A DNA stretch of 64,000 bases from Microcoleus sp. FACHB-61. GTDB lineage: Bacteria > Cyanobacteriota > Cyanobacteriia > Cyanobacteriales > Microcoleaceae. Position 1 is the stretch's first letter, and each line of letters opens with the position of its first letter. Shown here piece after piece: positions 37,826 through 46,899 of this stretch. The stretch is from assembly GCA_014695295.1 (NCBI GenBank), contig JACJNY010000040.1:1-64000 (forward strand), read 5' to 3'. The translations under genes were made by a program, and so were the position numbers. The notes beneath the pieces are model-generated. The model worked only from the letters and a program-made list of their open reading frames with translations, was not told where the DNA came from and did not search any database.

Positions 37826-39349
37826 TCAAATGACATAAAATTCCCCGTATTTGTGACGAATATAGCGGAGAAAGGGATCGATACTTAAAGGTGAACCGGT
37901 AACGCGATCGATCAATTCGACAGCGGTGTATTTGCGGCCGTGCTGGTAGATGTTTTGTTTTAGCCACTGGTGGAGTAGGCTAAAATTCCCCCGTTCTATT
38001 TCTACGGGAATTTCAGGATTGATTTTTACTGCTGTTTCGTAGAATTGGGCGCTCATCAAGTTGCCGAGGGTGTAACCTTGGAACATTCCGCCGATCGTAC
38101 CAACATACCAGTGAACATCTTGCATCGCGCCTTCGCTGTCGGTAGCGGGGACAACGCCGAGGTCGGTTTTATAGCGTTCGTTCCAGGCTTCGGGGAGGTC
38201 TCGCACTGCTAGTTTTCCCTCTACCATTGCCAATTCTAGGTCAAAGCGGATGGCGACGTGGAGGTTGTAGGTTACTTCGTCGGCGTCGGTGCGGATGAGC
38301 GATCGCGAGACTTTGTTAATGGCCCGGTAAAATGCGTCAGTGGATACGTGTCCCAACTGTCGCAAAAATACGCCTTGGAGTTGCGGGTAGAAACATTCCC
38401 AAAAACCGCGGCTGCGCCCGACCATATTTTCCCAAAGTCGCGACTGACTTTCGTGCGCGCCGGAGGAAATGCCGCCTGCCAGAAGGGTGCCTTCAAATTC
38501 CGGGGAATTTCCGAGTTCGTAGAGGGCGTGTCCGGCTTCGTGGATGCTGCTGAAGAGTGCTTGATCCAGGTGGTCTTCGTAGACGCGCGTGGTGATGCGC
38601 ACGTCGTCTATGGAGAAGTTGGTCATGAACGGGTGCAGGGTAGTGTCTTGCCGTCCCCGTTGGAAGTCGAACCCCATGCGTTCTACAACTTTGCGAGTGA
38701 ATTCTAGTTGTTGGGATTCGGGGAAGTCTTGGTGCAAGCAGGAGTCGTCGGCGGGAGGTTGGGAGGTGATGGCTTCGACTATCGGCACTAATTCTTGACG
38801 CAGTTGGGCGAAAAGCGGGCGCAGCAGAGATACTTTCATGCCGTAGTCGCTACGATCGATCAAAGGATCGGCGATGTGTTCGTATCCGGGGAAAAAGTCG
38901 GCGTATTGCCTGCTTAATTCTAAGGTTTTTTCGAGATAGGGCTCGACGGCTGCGAAGTTGTTGGCTGCTCTGGCTGTTGCCCAAGCTTCATAGCAGTCGG
39001 CTTGGTGGCGGCAGAGTGCGGACATGAAGGCAGCAGGGACTCTGGCGGCGCGATCGTAGTCTCTGCGGGCGATGCGGATCAGGCTGGCTTCCGTGGAGTC
39101 GTAGGGGAGGGTTTGTTCGTAGAAACGCAAGTCTTCTAGGAGTTCACCAATTTTGGGGTCGGTAAATTTTTCGTGGGATATTTGTTTTAGAGTAGCCAAC
39201 TGGCGGCTTCTGGCACTTGCACCTTTGGGGGGCATATAAGTTGATTGATCCCAATGCAGCAGCGACGAGGCTGATTCGATGTCGGTAACTTCTCTGAGGT
39301 GGGCTGCCAGTTGAGCGAATTTTGCTTGAGTTTTGTCTAGGGTTTGCAT
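37826..39349 (-). CDS. Carboxypeptidase Taq (M32 metallopeptidase)
   Basis: A 507-residue cytosolic zinc carboxypeptidase that removes C-terminal residues from peptides. FSSIHEAGHALYELG contains the HExxH zinc motif (HEAGH). ESQSRLWENMVGRSRGFWE gives the downstream Glu ligand region. EVTYNLHVAIRFDLELAMVE and VPATDSEGAMQDVHWYVGTI are family signatures. The length is normal. The gene stands alone, 129 bases upstream of the sucrose synthase start with a hairpin between. Confidence 0.93.
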   Translation of the reverse strand: MQTLDKTQAKFAQLAAHLREVTDIESASSLLHWDQSTYMPPKGASARSRQLATLKQISHEKFTDPKIGELLEDLRFYEQTLPYDSTEASLIRIARRDYDRAARVPAAFMSALCRHQADCYEAWATARAANNFAAVEPYLEKTLELSRQYADFFPGYEHIADPLIDRSDYGMKVSLLRPLFAQLRQELVPIVEAITSQPPADDSCLHQDFPESQQLEFTRKVVERMGFDFQRGRQDTTLHPFMTNFSIDDVRITTRVYEDHLDQALFSSIHEAGHALYELGNSPEFEGTLLAGGISSGAHESQSRLWENMVGRSRGFWECFYPQLQGVFLRQLGHVSTDAFYRAINKVSRSLIRTDADEVTYNLHVAIRFDLELAMVEGKLAVRDLPEAWNERYKTDLGVVPATDSEGAMQDVHWYVGTIGGMFQGYTLGNLMSAQFYETAVKINPEIPVEIERGNFSLLHQWLKQNIYQHGRKYTAVELIDRVTGSPLSIDPFLRYIRHKYGEFYVI

Positions 39350-39428
39350 GATTGGGGTTTATGGTGCTGTTTGGCCTACAAAGGTTGCAGTGCGGCATCC
39401 GTATCCATCAATCATAGCTACCCTGAAA

Positions 39429-40631
39429 TCAAGCTAAAAACCGCACCTGTTCCCGTATTGTACGAAATTTAGAGTCATTTTTGCACAATTTCCCGTATTT
39501 CTTGGGATTGAGTTCGATCGCCTTTGATAAGTTTTCGATAGCCAGCCCGATGCTGGTAGCTACAAGTTCCTGGTTGTTTGTGAGCTCGCCTGCTTCTTTT
39601 TCCAAGGCGTAAATGCAAGCTTTTTGATAGTACAGATTTGGATCGTCGGGGTTGAGTGCGATGATTTTATCGTAGGAGGCGATGGCTTCGGTAAATCGTT
39701 GGATTTTTTTGAGGGCGACGGCGCGGTTGTGCCAGGCTTCGGTGTTGTCTGGCTGCAACTCTACAGTTTTGTCCCAAGAAGCGACTGCTTCTTCAAAGCG
39801 TTTTAAGTTGGCGAAGGCTAAGCCGCGGTTGTACCAGGTTTCGCTGTTGTCTGGCTTGAGTGCGAGGGCTTTGTCCCAGGATGCGATCGCTTCTTCAAAT
39901 TGTCCCATTTGTGCGATCGCGGTGCCGCGTTTGTTCCAGGCTTCGGCGGAATTCGGCCGCAGTTGCAGGGTTTTGTCGTAGGAGGCGACGGCTTCCGGGT
40001 AGAGTTTTTCATCGGCTAGGGCTAAGCCGCGGTTGTACCAGGCTTGATGCAAGTCTGGTTTGAGTTCGATCGCTTTGTCGTAGGAGAGGATCGCGGCTGT
40101 ATTTTGGTCTGATTTTCTCAGGGCAAATGCTTTGTTGTACCAAGCTTCGCAGTAGTCTGGTTTGATGGCTATGGCTTTCTCGTAGGAGGAGATCGCTTCT
40201 GATAATTTCTCTAAGCTGACGAGGGTGTTGCCGCGGTTCGTCCAAGCTTCGGGGTAGCTGGGATTGAGTTGGATCGCCTTTTCGTAGGATGCGATCGCTT
40301 CTGAGAATCTGTTGAGCTTCCGCAAAACGTTGCCCCGATTATACCAAGCTTCTGGATGGTTTGGTTTGATTTTTAGGGATTTGTTGTATGCTGCGAGCGC
40401 TTCTTCTAGCTGTCCCAATTTTCTGAGAGCTACGCCTTGGTTGTACCACGCTTCATAAAATTTTGGTTCGAGTTCGATCGCTTTTTCCCAAGATTCGATC
40501 GCTGCTGACAAGCGCCCCATTGCTTCTAGGGCGTTGCCCCGATCGTACAAGGTTTGAGCCTTTTGGGTGTTGACTGCTATGGATTTTTCCCCTGAGTCGA
40601 TCGGCTTTTCTATGCTGGCTAATTTTTGCAA
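39429..40631 (-). CDS. TPR-repeat protein (about ten repeats)
   Basis: A 400-residue soluble protein made of consecutive 34-residue TPR units of the type EAWYNRGVALRKLGQLEEAL, ending LELxPxxxE. TPR solenoids are protein-binding scaffolds; the partner is unknown. The start is TTG at 40631, supported by GAGGTG about eight bases upstream and by an in-frame TGA three codons before it, so no ATG start is available nearby. The C-terminal end KNDSKFRTIREQVRF resembles the tail of the larger TPR protein at 41887, indicating common descent. Confidence 0.85.
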   Translation of the reverse strand: MQKLASIEKPIDSGEKSIAVNTQKAQTLYDRGNALEAMGRLSAAIESWEKAIELEPKFYEAWYNQGVALRKLGQLEEALAAYNKSLKIKPNHPEAWYNRGNVLRKLNRFSEAIASYEKAIQLNPSYPEAWTNRGNTLVSLEKLSEAISSYEKAIAIKPDYCEAWYNKAFALRKSDQNTAAILSYDKAIELKPDLHQAWYNRGLALADEKLYPEAVASYDKTLQLRPNSAEAWNKRGTAIAQMGQFEEAIASWDKALALKPDNSETWYNRGLAFANLKRFEEAVASWDKTVELQPDNTEAWHNRAVALKKIQRFTEAIASYDKIIALNPDDPNLYYQKACIYALEKEAGELTNNQELVATSIGLAIENLSKAIELNPKKYGKLCKNDSKFRTIREQVRFLA

Positions 40632-41009
40632 GGGGTTTCACCTCATTATTTTCTGTCTAATTGATTCTTTTCTTTTTTTTTATATGCGATCTTTTTTGCC
40701 TGTGAGTGCTTTCGATCGATACTATTTGGTTATTTATGGCAATTTTACAGGATTTTGAGAACTTTTTCAATTTTTTTCAATATAATCCTAGATCGGGGAT
40801 TTGTAGGTATAGATTAATACTATTTTTTTTAGCTGACTGCGTAGAAAAGAGGAAAGGGCGATCGTACTGAGGTGTGACAAACCTGATCCAAGATATAACA
40901 GGACTTACAGATCCACCCTATTTGTAGTGCATTGCGGCCCTTATTACTACGGGTAGTGTAAAACTTTAAAAGTTGCGTAAGTCCTGATATAATTTTTACC
41001 TATAGGCGA
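40632..41009. repeat. Intergenic region with a ~100-bp miniature inverted-repeat element (40892-40993)
   Basis: GATATAACAGGACTTAC at 40892-40908 and GTAAGTCCTGATATAAT at 40977-40993 are imperfect terminal inverted repeats around about 70 bases with no coding capacity. The AGGACTTAC end is widespread in cyanobacterial genomes. The rest of the gap is A/T-rich promoter-like sequence for the TPR gene. Confidence 0.65.
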
Positions 41010-41351
41010 TCACTTACTTAGCAAATTGCAGAGCTTTTCAGCAATTTGAGCCTGTGTATTTGATGATAATTCACCCAACTCACGTTGAACAACCACTGTA
41101 GAAACAGTCACCAGTTGATGCAGCCTGATAGTAGATGGCACCCGCAGCCCCGAAGCCTGAAAGTCGGGATGAGAAGCTTCTAATACGATATCTGTTTCCA
41201 GTAGACTTGTGGGCAAGCGACTTGTAATATAAGCAAGAAGAACATGGCGTCGCGCTCCCAAAGGGTTAGTCAAACAAGCTGCTGGACGCAGTTTGTTAGC
41301 CGATAAATCATCATAGGGAAACGGTACTAGGAAAATCTTACCCTTGGTCAT
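41010..41351 (-). CDS. MazF/PemK-family toxin
   Basis: A 113-residue protein starting KGKIFLVPFPYDDLSANKLR, then PAACLTN, the usual opening of PemK/MazF ribonucleases, which cut mRNA and stop growth when free of antitoxin. GLRVPSTIRLHQLVTV is the second conserved strand. The ATG at 41351 lies inside the end of the antitoxin gene (14-base overlap), the normal layout of such a pair. Confidence 0.8.
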   Translation of the reverse strand: MTKGKIFLVPFPYDDLSANKLRPAACLTNPLGARRHVLLAYITSRLPTSLLETDIVLEASHPDFQASGLRVPSTIRLHQLVTVSTVVVQRELGELSSNTQAQIAEKLCNLLSK

Positions 41352-41739
41352 GGAATGGTTTACCGTCAGCTATGGTATAAATGTCTTCTTCAGAGTCGAG
41401 AATCGAACCAAAATCAGGCTCTAGCGCTACTGTTTTAATCCATTCTGAGTCGTGGAAGGGCAAGCCATCAGCTAAAGTGTAGATATCTTCCGCTGAGTCT
41501 CTCAGAGAATCAAAGGCTGGATTTGCGATCGCAGCTTTTAGCCATTCATATTCTTCGAGTTTTGCTTTGTTAATTAGGGCGGCTTCTAGTGCTTCTAGTC
41601 GCTTCAGATCGGCATAAGTAATGATAGCAGCGATCGCTCTTCCTTCCTGTTCTATGACAATTCTTTCTCCAGTATCTTCGACACGGGCGATGAGTTCGGG
41701 AAACCTGTCATTAGTTACGGTTACATTTAGTTGAGTCAT
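41338..41739 (-). CDS. Phd/YefM-like antitoxin with a duplicated C-terminal segment
   Basis: A 133-residue protein. The N-terminal 60 residues (LIARVEDTGERIVIEQEGR, then IAAIITYADLKRLEALE) match the DNA- and dimer-forming part of Phd/YefM antitoxins. The remainder is two copies of about 33 residues: EWLKAAIANPAFDSLRDSAE-DIYTLADGLPFHD and EWIKTVALEPDFGSILDSEE-DIYTIADGKPFHD. One copy is probably enough to wrap a toxin, so the second is unusual. It is translated just ahead of the MazF-like toxin and probably represses the pair. Confidence 0.75.
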   Translation of the reverse strand: MTQLNVTVTNDRFPELIARVEDTGERIVIEQEGRAIAAIITYADLKRLEALEAALINKAKLEEYEWLKAAIANPAFDSLRDSAEDIYTLADGLPFHDSEWIKTVALEPDFGSILDSEEDIYTIADGKPFHDQG

Positions 41740-41813
41740 CTTTTACCTCGCTATTAATTCTCCTATTATATCGTGCCCATTAGCTTCGGTTGAAAAGTGT
41801 TTTTGATGCTGTT

Positions 41814-41870
41814 GGGGCGGGTTTTACCAACAATAATTGCCTCAAATCGACAATCTCATAAACCCGCCCC
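41814..41870. repeat. GGGGCGGGTTT inverted-end repeat, copy 1
   Basis: A 57-bp element beginning GGGGCGGGTTTTACC and ending AAACCCGCCCC, with CGACAATCTC inside. The reverse complement of 45193-45249 aligns with it at the same length and most positions. Its two ends are inverted, so each copy can form a hairpin. It lies just past the 3' end of the large TPR gene. Confidence 0.75.
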
Positions 41871-41886
41871 GCCCAAGGGCAAATCC

Positions 41887-44364
41887 CTATTCTTGAATCA
41901 AGGCTTGAAACCGACTATCCGATCGAATGCTGTCAAAATCCGAGTCAGTTTTTGCCATTTCTCGCCATTCGTCAGGATTCAGATTGATGGCTTGCTGCAA
42001 ATTCTGAATCGCTTGGTCAATCTGACTCTGTAACGCATAGCAGCAAGCTTTATTATAAAATGCTTCGTGTAAATCTGGTTTAAATTCTAAAGCTTTGTCG
42101 TAGGAGGCTATCGCATCTTCCAATCTTCCTAAATTACTCAGTGCAAGGCCCCGATTCTTCCAGGCTTCGTGTAAATCTGGTTTTAATTCTAAGGCTTTGT
42201 CGTAGGAGGCTATCGCTTCTTCCCATCTTCCTAAATTATGCAATGCAATACCCCGATTATACCAGGATTCTGCATCGTCAGGTTTTAATTGTATGGCTTC
42301 GTTGTAGGAGGCTATCGCTTCTTCAAATCTTCCTAAATCATCCAGTGCATTGCCGCGATTGTACCAGGCTTCGTGATAATCTCGTTGGAGTTTTAAGGCT
42401 TTGTTGTAGGAGGCTATCGCTTCTTCAAATTTTCCTAATTTACCCAGTACAACGCCCCGATTGTACCAGGTTTCGTGATAATCTGGTTGTAATTCTAAGG
42501 CTTTGTCGTAGGAGGCTATCGCATATTCTAATCCTCCTAAATCATTCTGTGCAATGCCCCGATTGTACCAGGCTTCGTGATAATCTGGTTTTAATTCTAA
42601 GGCTTTGTTGTAGGAGGCGATCGCTTCTTCAAACAAGCCTAAATCATTTTGTGCAATGCCCCGATTGTACCAGGCTTCGTGATAATCTGGTTTTAATTCT
42701 AAGGCTTTGTCGTAGGAGGCTATCGCTTCTTCTAATTCTCCTAAATTACCCAGTGTAAGACCCCGATTGTACCAGGCTTCGTCATCATCTGGTTTTAATT
42801 CTAAGGCTTTGTCGTAGAAGGCGATCGCTTCTTCCAATCCTCCTAAATTACCCAGTAGTGCAAGAGCCCGATTGTACCAGGCTTCGTAATAATCTGGTTT
42901 TAATTCTAAGGCTTTGTCGTAGGAGGCTATCGCTTCTTCCAATCTTCCTAAATCCTCCAGTGCAACGCCCCGATGGTACCAGGCTTTGTAATAATCTGGT
43001 TTTAATTTTAAGGCTTTGTCAAAAGAGGCGATCTCTTCTTCCCATACTTCTAAATTATACAGTGCAACGCCTCGATGGTACCAAGCTTGGTCATTATGTG
43101 ATTTTAATTCTAAGGCTGTTTGGTCGAAGCAGGGGAGATTTTTTTTCAATCTTCCTAAATTACCCACTGCAATGCCCCAGGAGGCGAGATTTTTTTTCAA
43201 TATTTCTAAATTACCCAGTGCAATGCCCCGATTGTTCCAGGCTTCGCCATCCTCTGGCTTTAATTCTAAGGCTTTGTCGTAGAAGGCGATCGCTGCTTCA
43301 AATCTTCCTAAAGAAAGCAGTCCTATGTCCCTATCGAACCTGGTTTCGTGATAATCGGGTTTTAATTCTAAGGCTTTGTCGTAGGAGGCGAGCGCTTCTT
43401 TCCATCTTCCTAAATAAAGCAGTGCTATGCCCCGACTGTACCAGGCTTGGTGATAATCGGGTTTTAATTCTAAGGCTTTGTCGCAGGAGGCTATCGCTTC
43501 TTCCCATCTTCCTAAATCCTCCAGTGCAGCGCCCCGATTGTACCAGCCTTGGTGTAAATTTGGTTTTAATTCTAAGGCTTTGTTGTAGGAGTAAATCGCT
43601 TCTTCCCATCTCCATAAATTATGCAGTGCAATGCCCCGATTGTTCCACGATTCGTCATCCTCTAGCTTTAATTCTAAGGCTTTGTCGTAGGAGGCGAGCG
43701 CTTCTTCAAATCTTTCTAAAGAAAGCAGTGCATAGCCCAGATTGTACCAGGCTGCGTGTAAATATGGTTTTAATTCTAAGGGTTTGTCGTAGGAGGCGAG
43801 CGCTTCTTTCCATCTTCCTAAATTACCCAGTGCATTGCCGCGATTATACCAGGCTGCGTATAATAAATATCGTTTTAAATCACAGGCGTTGTCGTAGGAT
43901 ACGATCACATCTTCAAACAAGCCTAAATTACCCAGTGCATTGCCACGAGCGTACCAAGCTGCGTGTAAAGATGGTTTGAATTCTGAGGCTTTGTCGTAGG
44001 AGGCGAGCGCTGCTTCAAATCTTGCTAACTTAGCCAGTGCATAGCCGGGTTCGACCCAAGCTTCGTCTTTATCTGGTGGGAATTCTAAGGCTTTGTTGTA
44101 GGAGGCTATCACTTCTTCAAACAAGCCTAAAGAACCCAGTGTAACGCCCCGATTGTACCAGGGGTTGTCATCATGTGGTTTTAATTCTAAGGCTTTGTCG
44201 AAGGAGGCGAGCGATTCTTCAAATCTTCCTGAATTACCCAGTGCATTGCCCTGATCGTTGCAGGCTTCGGGATCTGGTTGGATTTCTAAGGCTTTGTCGA
44301 AGAAGGCTAGCGCTTTTTCAAACCAGCCTAAGCCTAAATTGTATAGTTCATTCCAATCAATCAT
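41887..44364 (-). CDS. Large TPR protein (about 23 near-identical repeats)
   Basis: An 825-residue protein composed almost wholly of 34-residue TPR units of the type YHEAWYNRGIAQNDLG-xFEEAIASYNKALELKPD, more alike than in normal TPR proteins. At DNA level the units are ~102-bp tandem repeats with the recurring GGCTTTGTCGTAGGAGG string. Around residues 385-430 one unit is irregular (LKKNLASWGIAVGNLGRLKK), suggesting slippage. ATG 44364 has GGAGGTTAG just upstream. It should form a long right-handed superhelix for protein binding. The tail KTDSDFDSIRSDSRFQAL ends the solenoid. The repeat number probably varies between strains. Confidence 0.88.
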   Translation of the reverse strand: MIDWNELYNLGLGWFEKALAFFDKALEIQPDPEACNDQGNALGNSGRFEESLASFDKALELKPHDDNPWYNRGVTLGSLGLFEEVIASYNKALEFPPDKDEAWVEPGYALAKLARFEAALASYDKASEFKPSLHAAWYARGNALGNLGLFEDVIVSYDNACDLKRYLLYAAWYNRGNALGNLGRWKEALASYDKPLELKPYLHAAWYNLGYALLSLERFEEALASYDKALELKLEDDESWNNRGIALHNLWRWEEAIYSYNKALELKPNLHQGWYNRGAALEDLGRWEEAIASCDKALELKPDYHQAWYSRGIALLYLGRWKEALASYDKALELKPDYHETRFDRDIGLLSLGRFEAAIAFYDKALELKPEDGEAWNNRGIALGNLEILKKNLASWGIAVGNLGRLKKNLPCFDQTALELKSHNDQAWYHRGVALYNLEVWEEEIASFDKALKLKPDYYKAWYHRGVALEDLGRLEEAIASYDKALELKPDYYEAWYNRALALLGNLGGLEEAIAFYDKALELKPDDDEAWYNRGLTLGNLGELEEAIASYDKALELKPDYHEAWYNRGIAQNDLGLFEEAIASYNKALELKPDYHEAWYNRGIAQNDLGGLEYAIASYDKALELQPDYHETWYNRGVVLGKLGKFEEAIASYNKALKLQRDYHEAWYNRGNALDDLGRFEEAIASYNEAIQLKPDDAESWYNRGIALHNLGRWEEAIASYDKALELKPDLHEAWKNRGLALSNLGRLEDAIASYDKALEFKPDLHEAFYNKACCYALQSQIDQAIQNLQQAINLNPDEWREMAKTDSDFDSIRSDSRFQALIQE

Positions 44365-44497
44365 TTCTAACCTCCTGGATCAAGTTGTGCAAGACAGCTT
44401 GAAATTACTTAATTCCTTTAATCCAGCCGATGAAAATCTTAATAATCTTAAAGTATTTTTGGCAAATTTAATGTTGAACCCGAATAACACAACCTAA

Positions 44498-45100
44498 CTA
44501 AGCTGACAATACCTGAGCCGCCGTCAGCAATAATTCTGGAAAAGTGGGCGAAACAATTTGTTCATTATCTCTAAACTGAGTGCGGTGATATTTGCCTTCA
44601 GCATTTAGATAAAACACAAATACCGTCGGAATTTTCGGGTTTCCCAAATACTCTCTTTTTCCAATTGCTAAATAATCAATAATCCAGTATTCAGCAATGC
44701 CCAAGCGTTCATATTCATCTAGCTTGTCAACATAATCATCTTCCCAATTAGTTGATACTACCTCGACAGCTAACTGAATCGGCGATTCCAGTGCGGTATA
44801 GGATTTGCGTTCAGCACGCCACAAAGTTCGATCAATAACACTGACATCAGGAACTCGTCCTTGCTCCGTACCTTCTTTTGTGGTAGTTTTAATCCTGATA
44901 CCTCGTTTTACTACATAGTTGAGTTTCAGCCTATCGATCTCTTGATAAAACTGTCTGTCTGTAAATTCAGCCACGTCATCGTGATTTCTGGTAGTTGCCA
45001 TTTTGACAATCTCTCCGTTCACCAATTCATAAATACCATCTTCGGGGCAAATAGCAATAAATTCGTGAAATTTTAATTTTTGTTTGGTAGTTGAAATCAT
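44498..45100 (-). CDS. Uma2-family (DUF820) putative endonuclease
   Basis: A 200-residue protein with LKFHEFIAICPEDGIYELVN, then GEIVKM at its start. RVPDVSVID and LAVEVVSTNWEDDYVDKLDE give the acidic and lysine residues of the PD-(D/E)XK-like fold. YERLGIAEYWIIDYLAIGKR is typical of the family. It lies between two inverted copies of a 57-bp repeat together with the large TPR gene. The role is unknown. Confidence 0.8.
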   Translation of the reverse strand: MISTTKQKLKFHEFIAICPEDGIYELVNGEIVKMATTRNHDDVAEFTDRQFYQEIDRLKLNYVVKRGIRIKTTTKEGTEQGRVPDVSVIDRTLWRAERKSYTALESPIQLAVEVVSTNWEDDYVDKLDEYERLGIAEYWIIDYLAIGKREYLGNPKIPTVFVFYLNAEGKYHRTQFRDNEQIVSPTFPELLLTAAQVLSA

Positions 45101-45192
45101 TTTTTTATTCTCTCCAAACTTGACATTAAATCGCTAAATAATTAATAATTTGTAGGTACGCATTGCGTACCTTACTGATAATGGGTGGGGTG

Positions 45193-45249
45193 GGGGCGGG
45201 TTTACGAGATTGTCGGTTTTAGACCATTATTGTCGGTAAAACCCGCCCC
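45193..45249. repeat. GGGGCGGGTTT inverted-end repeat, copy 2 (opposite orientation)
   Basis: A 57-bp element from GGGGCGGGTTTACGAG to GTAAAACCCGCCCC, whose reverse complement aligns with 41814-41870. The pair is in inverted orientation around the large TPR and Uma2 genes. It is preceded by a short GTACGCATTGCGTAC palindrome at 45154-45168. Confidence 0.75.
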
Positions 45250-45284
45250 TACAGGATTTATGAGAATTCTGCTGCACCCTACTT

Positions 45285-45803
45285 TTAAGCTTGATATTTT
45301 TTCAGAATAGCAACTTTTTCGGGGAAGATTTCGATCGCCATTTTGTCATCATAACGAGTCGCCAGCGATCGTCTCACCTCGCCCAAAAACAGCGGTTGCG
45401 ACACTCCAGGCTCTGGATGTACAACTGTACGAACTCGGATAGTCATGTAGTCTTTCCCCCGTCCGCTGCGCCCTGGAGAGTACAAATCCGCAGCCACTTG
45501 CTGCATCGTTGCTTCTAATTGCGATTCGGTGATCGAAGGTGGCACGGTAACTACTGTTTGAGCGCCGCCAGTATCGTAAACTAAAGAATAGCGCACCGCA
45601 CCAGCAATTTCTGTACGGGAAAACAGCCCCAAACCCAGACCAAATATACTCGCAGCAATAACTCCCATAAAGCTTGTCACTCCTACCAATCGGAAGCGAA
45701 AACTCCATTTCAAGATAAATGCTATAACTGTTAAAATAGCCAAAGCTACTGTCAGAATTCCAGCCCATTGGGCGTAGATTAAAAGGTTAGAATTTACGTT
45801 CAT
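45285..45803 (-). CDS. ycf51: Ycf51-family membrane protein
   Basis: A 172-residue protein conserved in cyanobacteria and some algal plastids. Two membrane segments lie in the first 65 residues (AGILTVALAILTVIAFIL and VTSFMGVIAASIFGLGLGLF). A soluble domain follows with AVRYSLVYDTGGAQTVVTVP and LFLGEVRRSLATRYDDKMAI. The function of the family is unknown. It ends the minus-strand stretch headed by the signalling genes, 34 bases after the cyclase gene, so it may share their transcript. Confidence 0.75.
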   Translation of the reverse strand: MNVNSNLLIYAQWAGILTVALAILTVIAFILKWSFRFRLVGVTSFMGVIAASIFGLGLGLFSRTEIAGAVRYSLVYDTGGAQTVVTVPPSITESQLEATMQQVAADLYSPGRSGRGKDYMTIRVRTVVHPEPGVSQPLFLGEVRRSLATRYDDKMAIEIFPEKVAILKKYQA

Positions 45804-45837
45804 CTGTCAATTTGGTAATTGGTCTTTTGGTCATTAG

Positions 45838-46899
45838 TCATGAGGCGTTTCGGGCCACAAGCAGATAAGTCATCATATCGCCTTTGCCTTTCACCGGAAT
45901 CACGCCCCGCTCCTCAAAAACGTACTTATCCCGCAGGCGCTCGTAGGTAGCAACTGTCACCTGAATGCTGCCGGGGACACCTTGAGATTCCATCCGGGAA
46001 GCTGTATTTACCGTATCTCCCCACAAATCGTAAGTAAATTTTTTAGTACCGATTACCCCAGCTTCCACCGGGCCTGTGTGGATGCCGATGCGGATGCTGA
46101 GCTGCTGACCTCCCTTGGTACGCATCTTAGTCATTGCTGCTTGAATTTCCAGCGCCATTTCCGCGATCGACTCGGCGTGGTCGTCGCTGGGCGTCGGCAA
46201 ACCGCCAACAACCATATAAGCATCGCCGATCGTCTTAATTTTCTCAAGCCCGTAGCGATCGGCCAACTCGTCAAAAGCCGAAAAAATCTCGTTGAGCAAC
46301 TCCACCAACTGGGCCGGCGATAAATGAGCCGAAAGCTTAGTAAAACCGACCAAATCGGCAAACATCACTGTTACCTCAGCAAAACTGTCGGCGATCGTAC
46401 TTTCCCCGTGTTTCAGGCGCTGCGCGATCGCCCTCGGTAAAATATTTAACAGCAAACGCTCGGACTTTTCCTTTTCCAGGGCCAACTCCTGTAAATACGC
46501 CTGCTCCTTATCCCGCAGCCGCTTCTTTTCCAGACAAGCGCTAATTCGAGCCTTGAGCAATACCGGATTGAACGGTTTAGAAAGATAATCCTCCGCCCCC
46601 AACTCAATACACCGGACGATACTGTCGATATCGTCCACCGCCGAAATCATAATCACCGGGATATGGCGCAACTTTTCGTCGGCTTTGAGATTTTCCAGAA
46701 CCTGATAGCCGTTCATTTGCGGCATCATAATGTCTAGGAGAACCAAATCAAAAGGATCTGTTCGCAACATTTCCAGAGCTTGGAGACCATCTTCAGCAAC
46801 AGTCACCACGTGGCCTTGACGCTGAAGTCGGCGGGCCAGCAAATCGCGGTTTACCTCATTGTCGTCAACAACCAGCACGCTGCCCTCGTCACCTTTCAT
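45838..46899 (-). CDS. Response regulator fused to a class III adenylate cyclase
   Basis: A 353-residue protein. Residues 7-125 are a receiver domain with Asp56 in LVLLDIMMPQMNGYQ and the conserved Lys in YLSKPFNP. A short coiled linker follows. The cyclase homology domain begins VTVMFADLVGFTKLSAHLSP (first metal Asp). KIKTIGDAYMVVGG holds the adenine-selecting Lys and second metal Asp. YDLWGDTVNTASRME holds the adenine-selecting Asp with catalytic Asn and Arg. These residues point to cAMP rather than cGMP as product. Phosphorylation of the receiver by the upstream hybrid kinase probably controls cAMP synthesis. It overlaps the response regulator gene by 4 bases. Confidence 0.9.
   Translation of the reverse strand: MKGDEGSVLVVDDNEVNRDLLARRLQRQGHVVTVAEDGLQALEMLRTDPFDLVLLDIMMPQMNGYQVLENLKADEKLRHIPVIMISAVDDIDSIVRCIELGAEDYLSKPFNPVLLKARISACLEKKRLRDKEQAYLQELALEKEKSERLLLNILPRAIAQRLKHGESTIADSFAEVTVMFADLVGFTKLSAHLSPAQLVELLNEIFSAFDELADRYGLEKIKTIGDAYMVVGGLPTPSDDHAESIAEMALEIQAAMTKMRTKGGQQLSIRIGIHTGPVEAGVIGTKKFTYDLWGDTVNTASRMESQGVPGSIQVTVATYERLRDKYVFEERGVIPVKGKGDMMTYLLVARNAS

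Noticed and set aside
38258-38707. 149-codon plus-strand frame inside the carboxypeptidase gene
   Set aside because: Antisense to a well-supported M32 peptidase, including its HExxH region.
42141-43979. Long plus-strand reading frames of 205 and 373 codons
   Set aside because: They are antisense shadows of the repetitive TPR gene; their repeating Leu/Arg-rich sequence mirrors the 102-bp DNA repeats and has no ribosome site.
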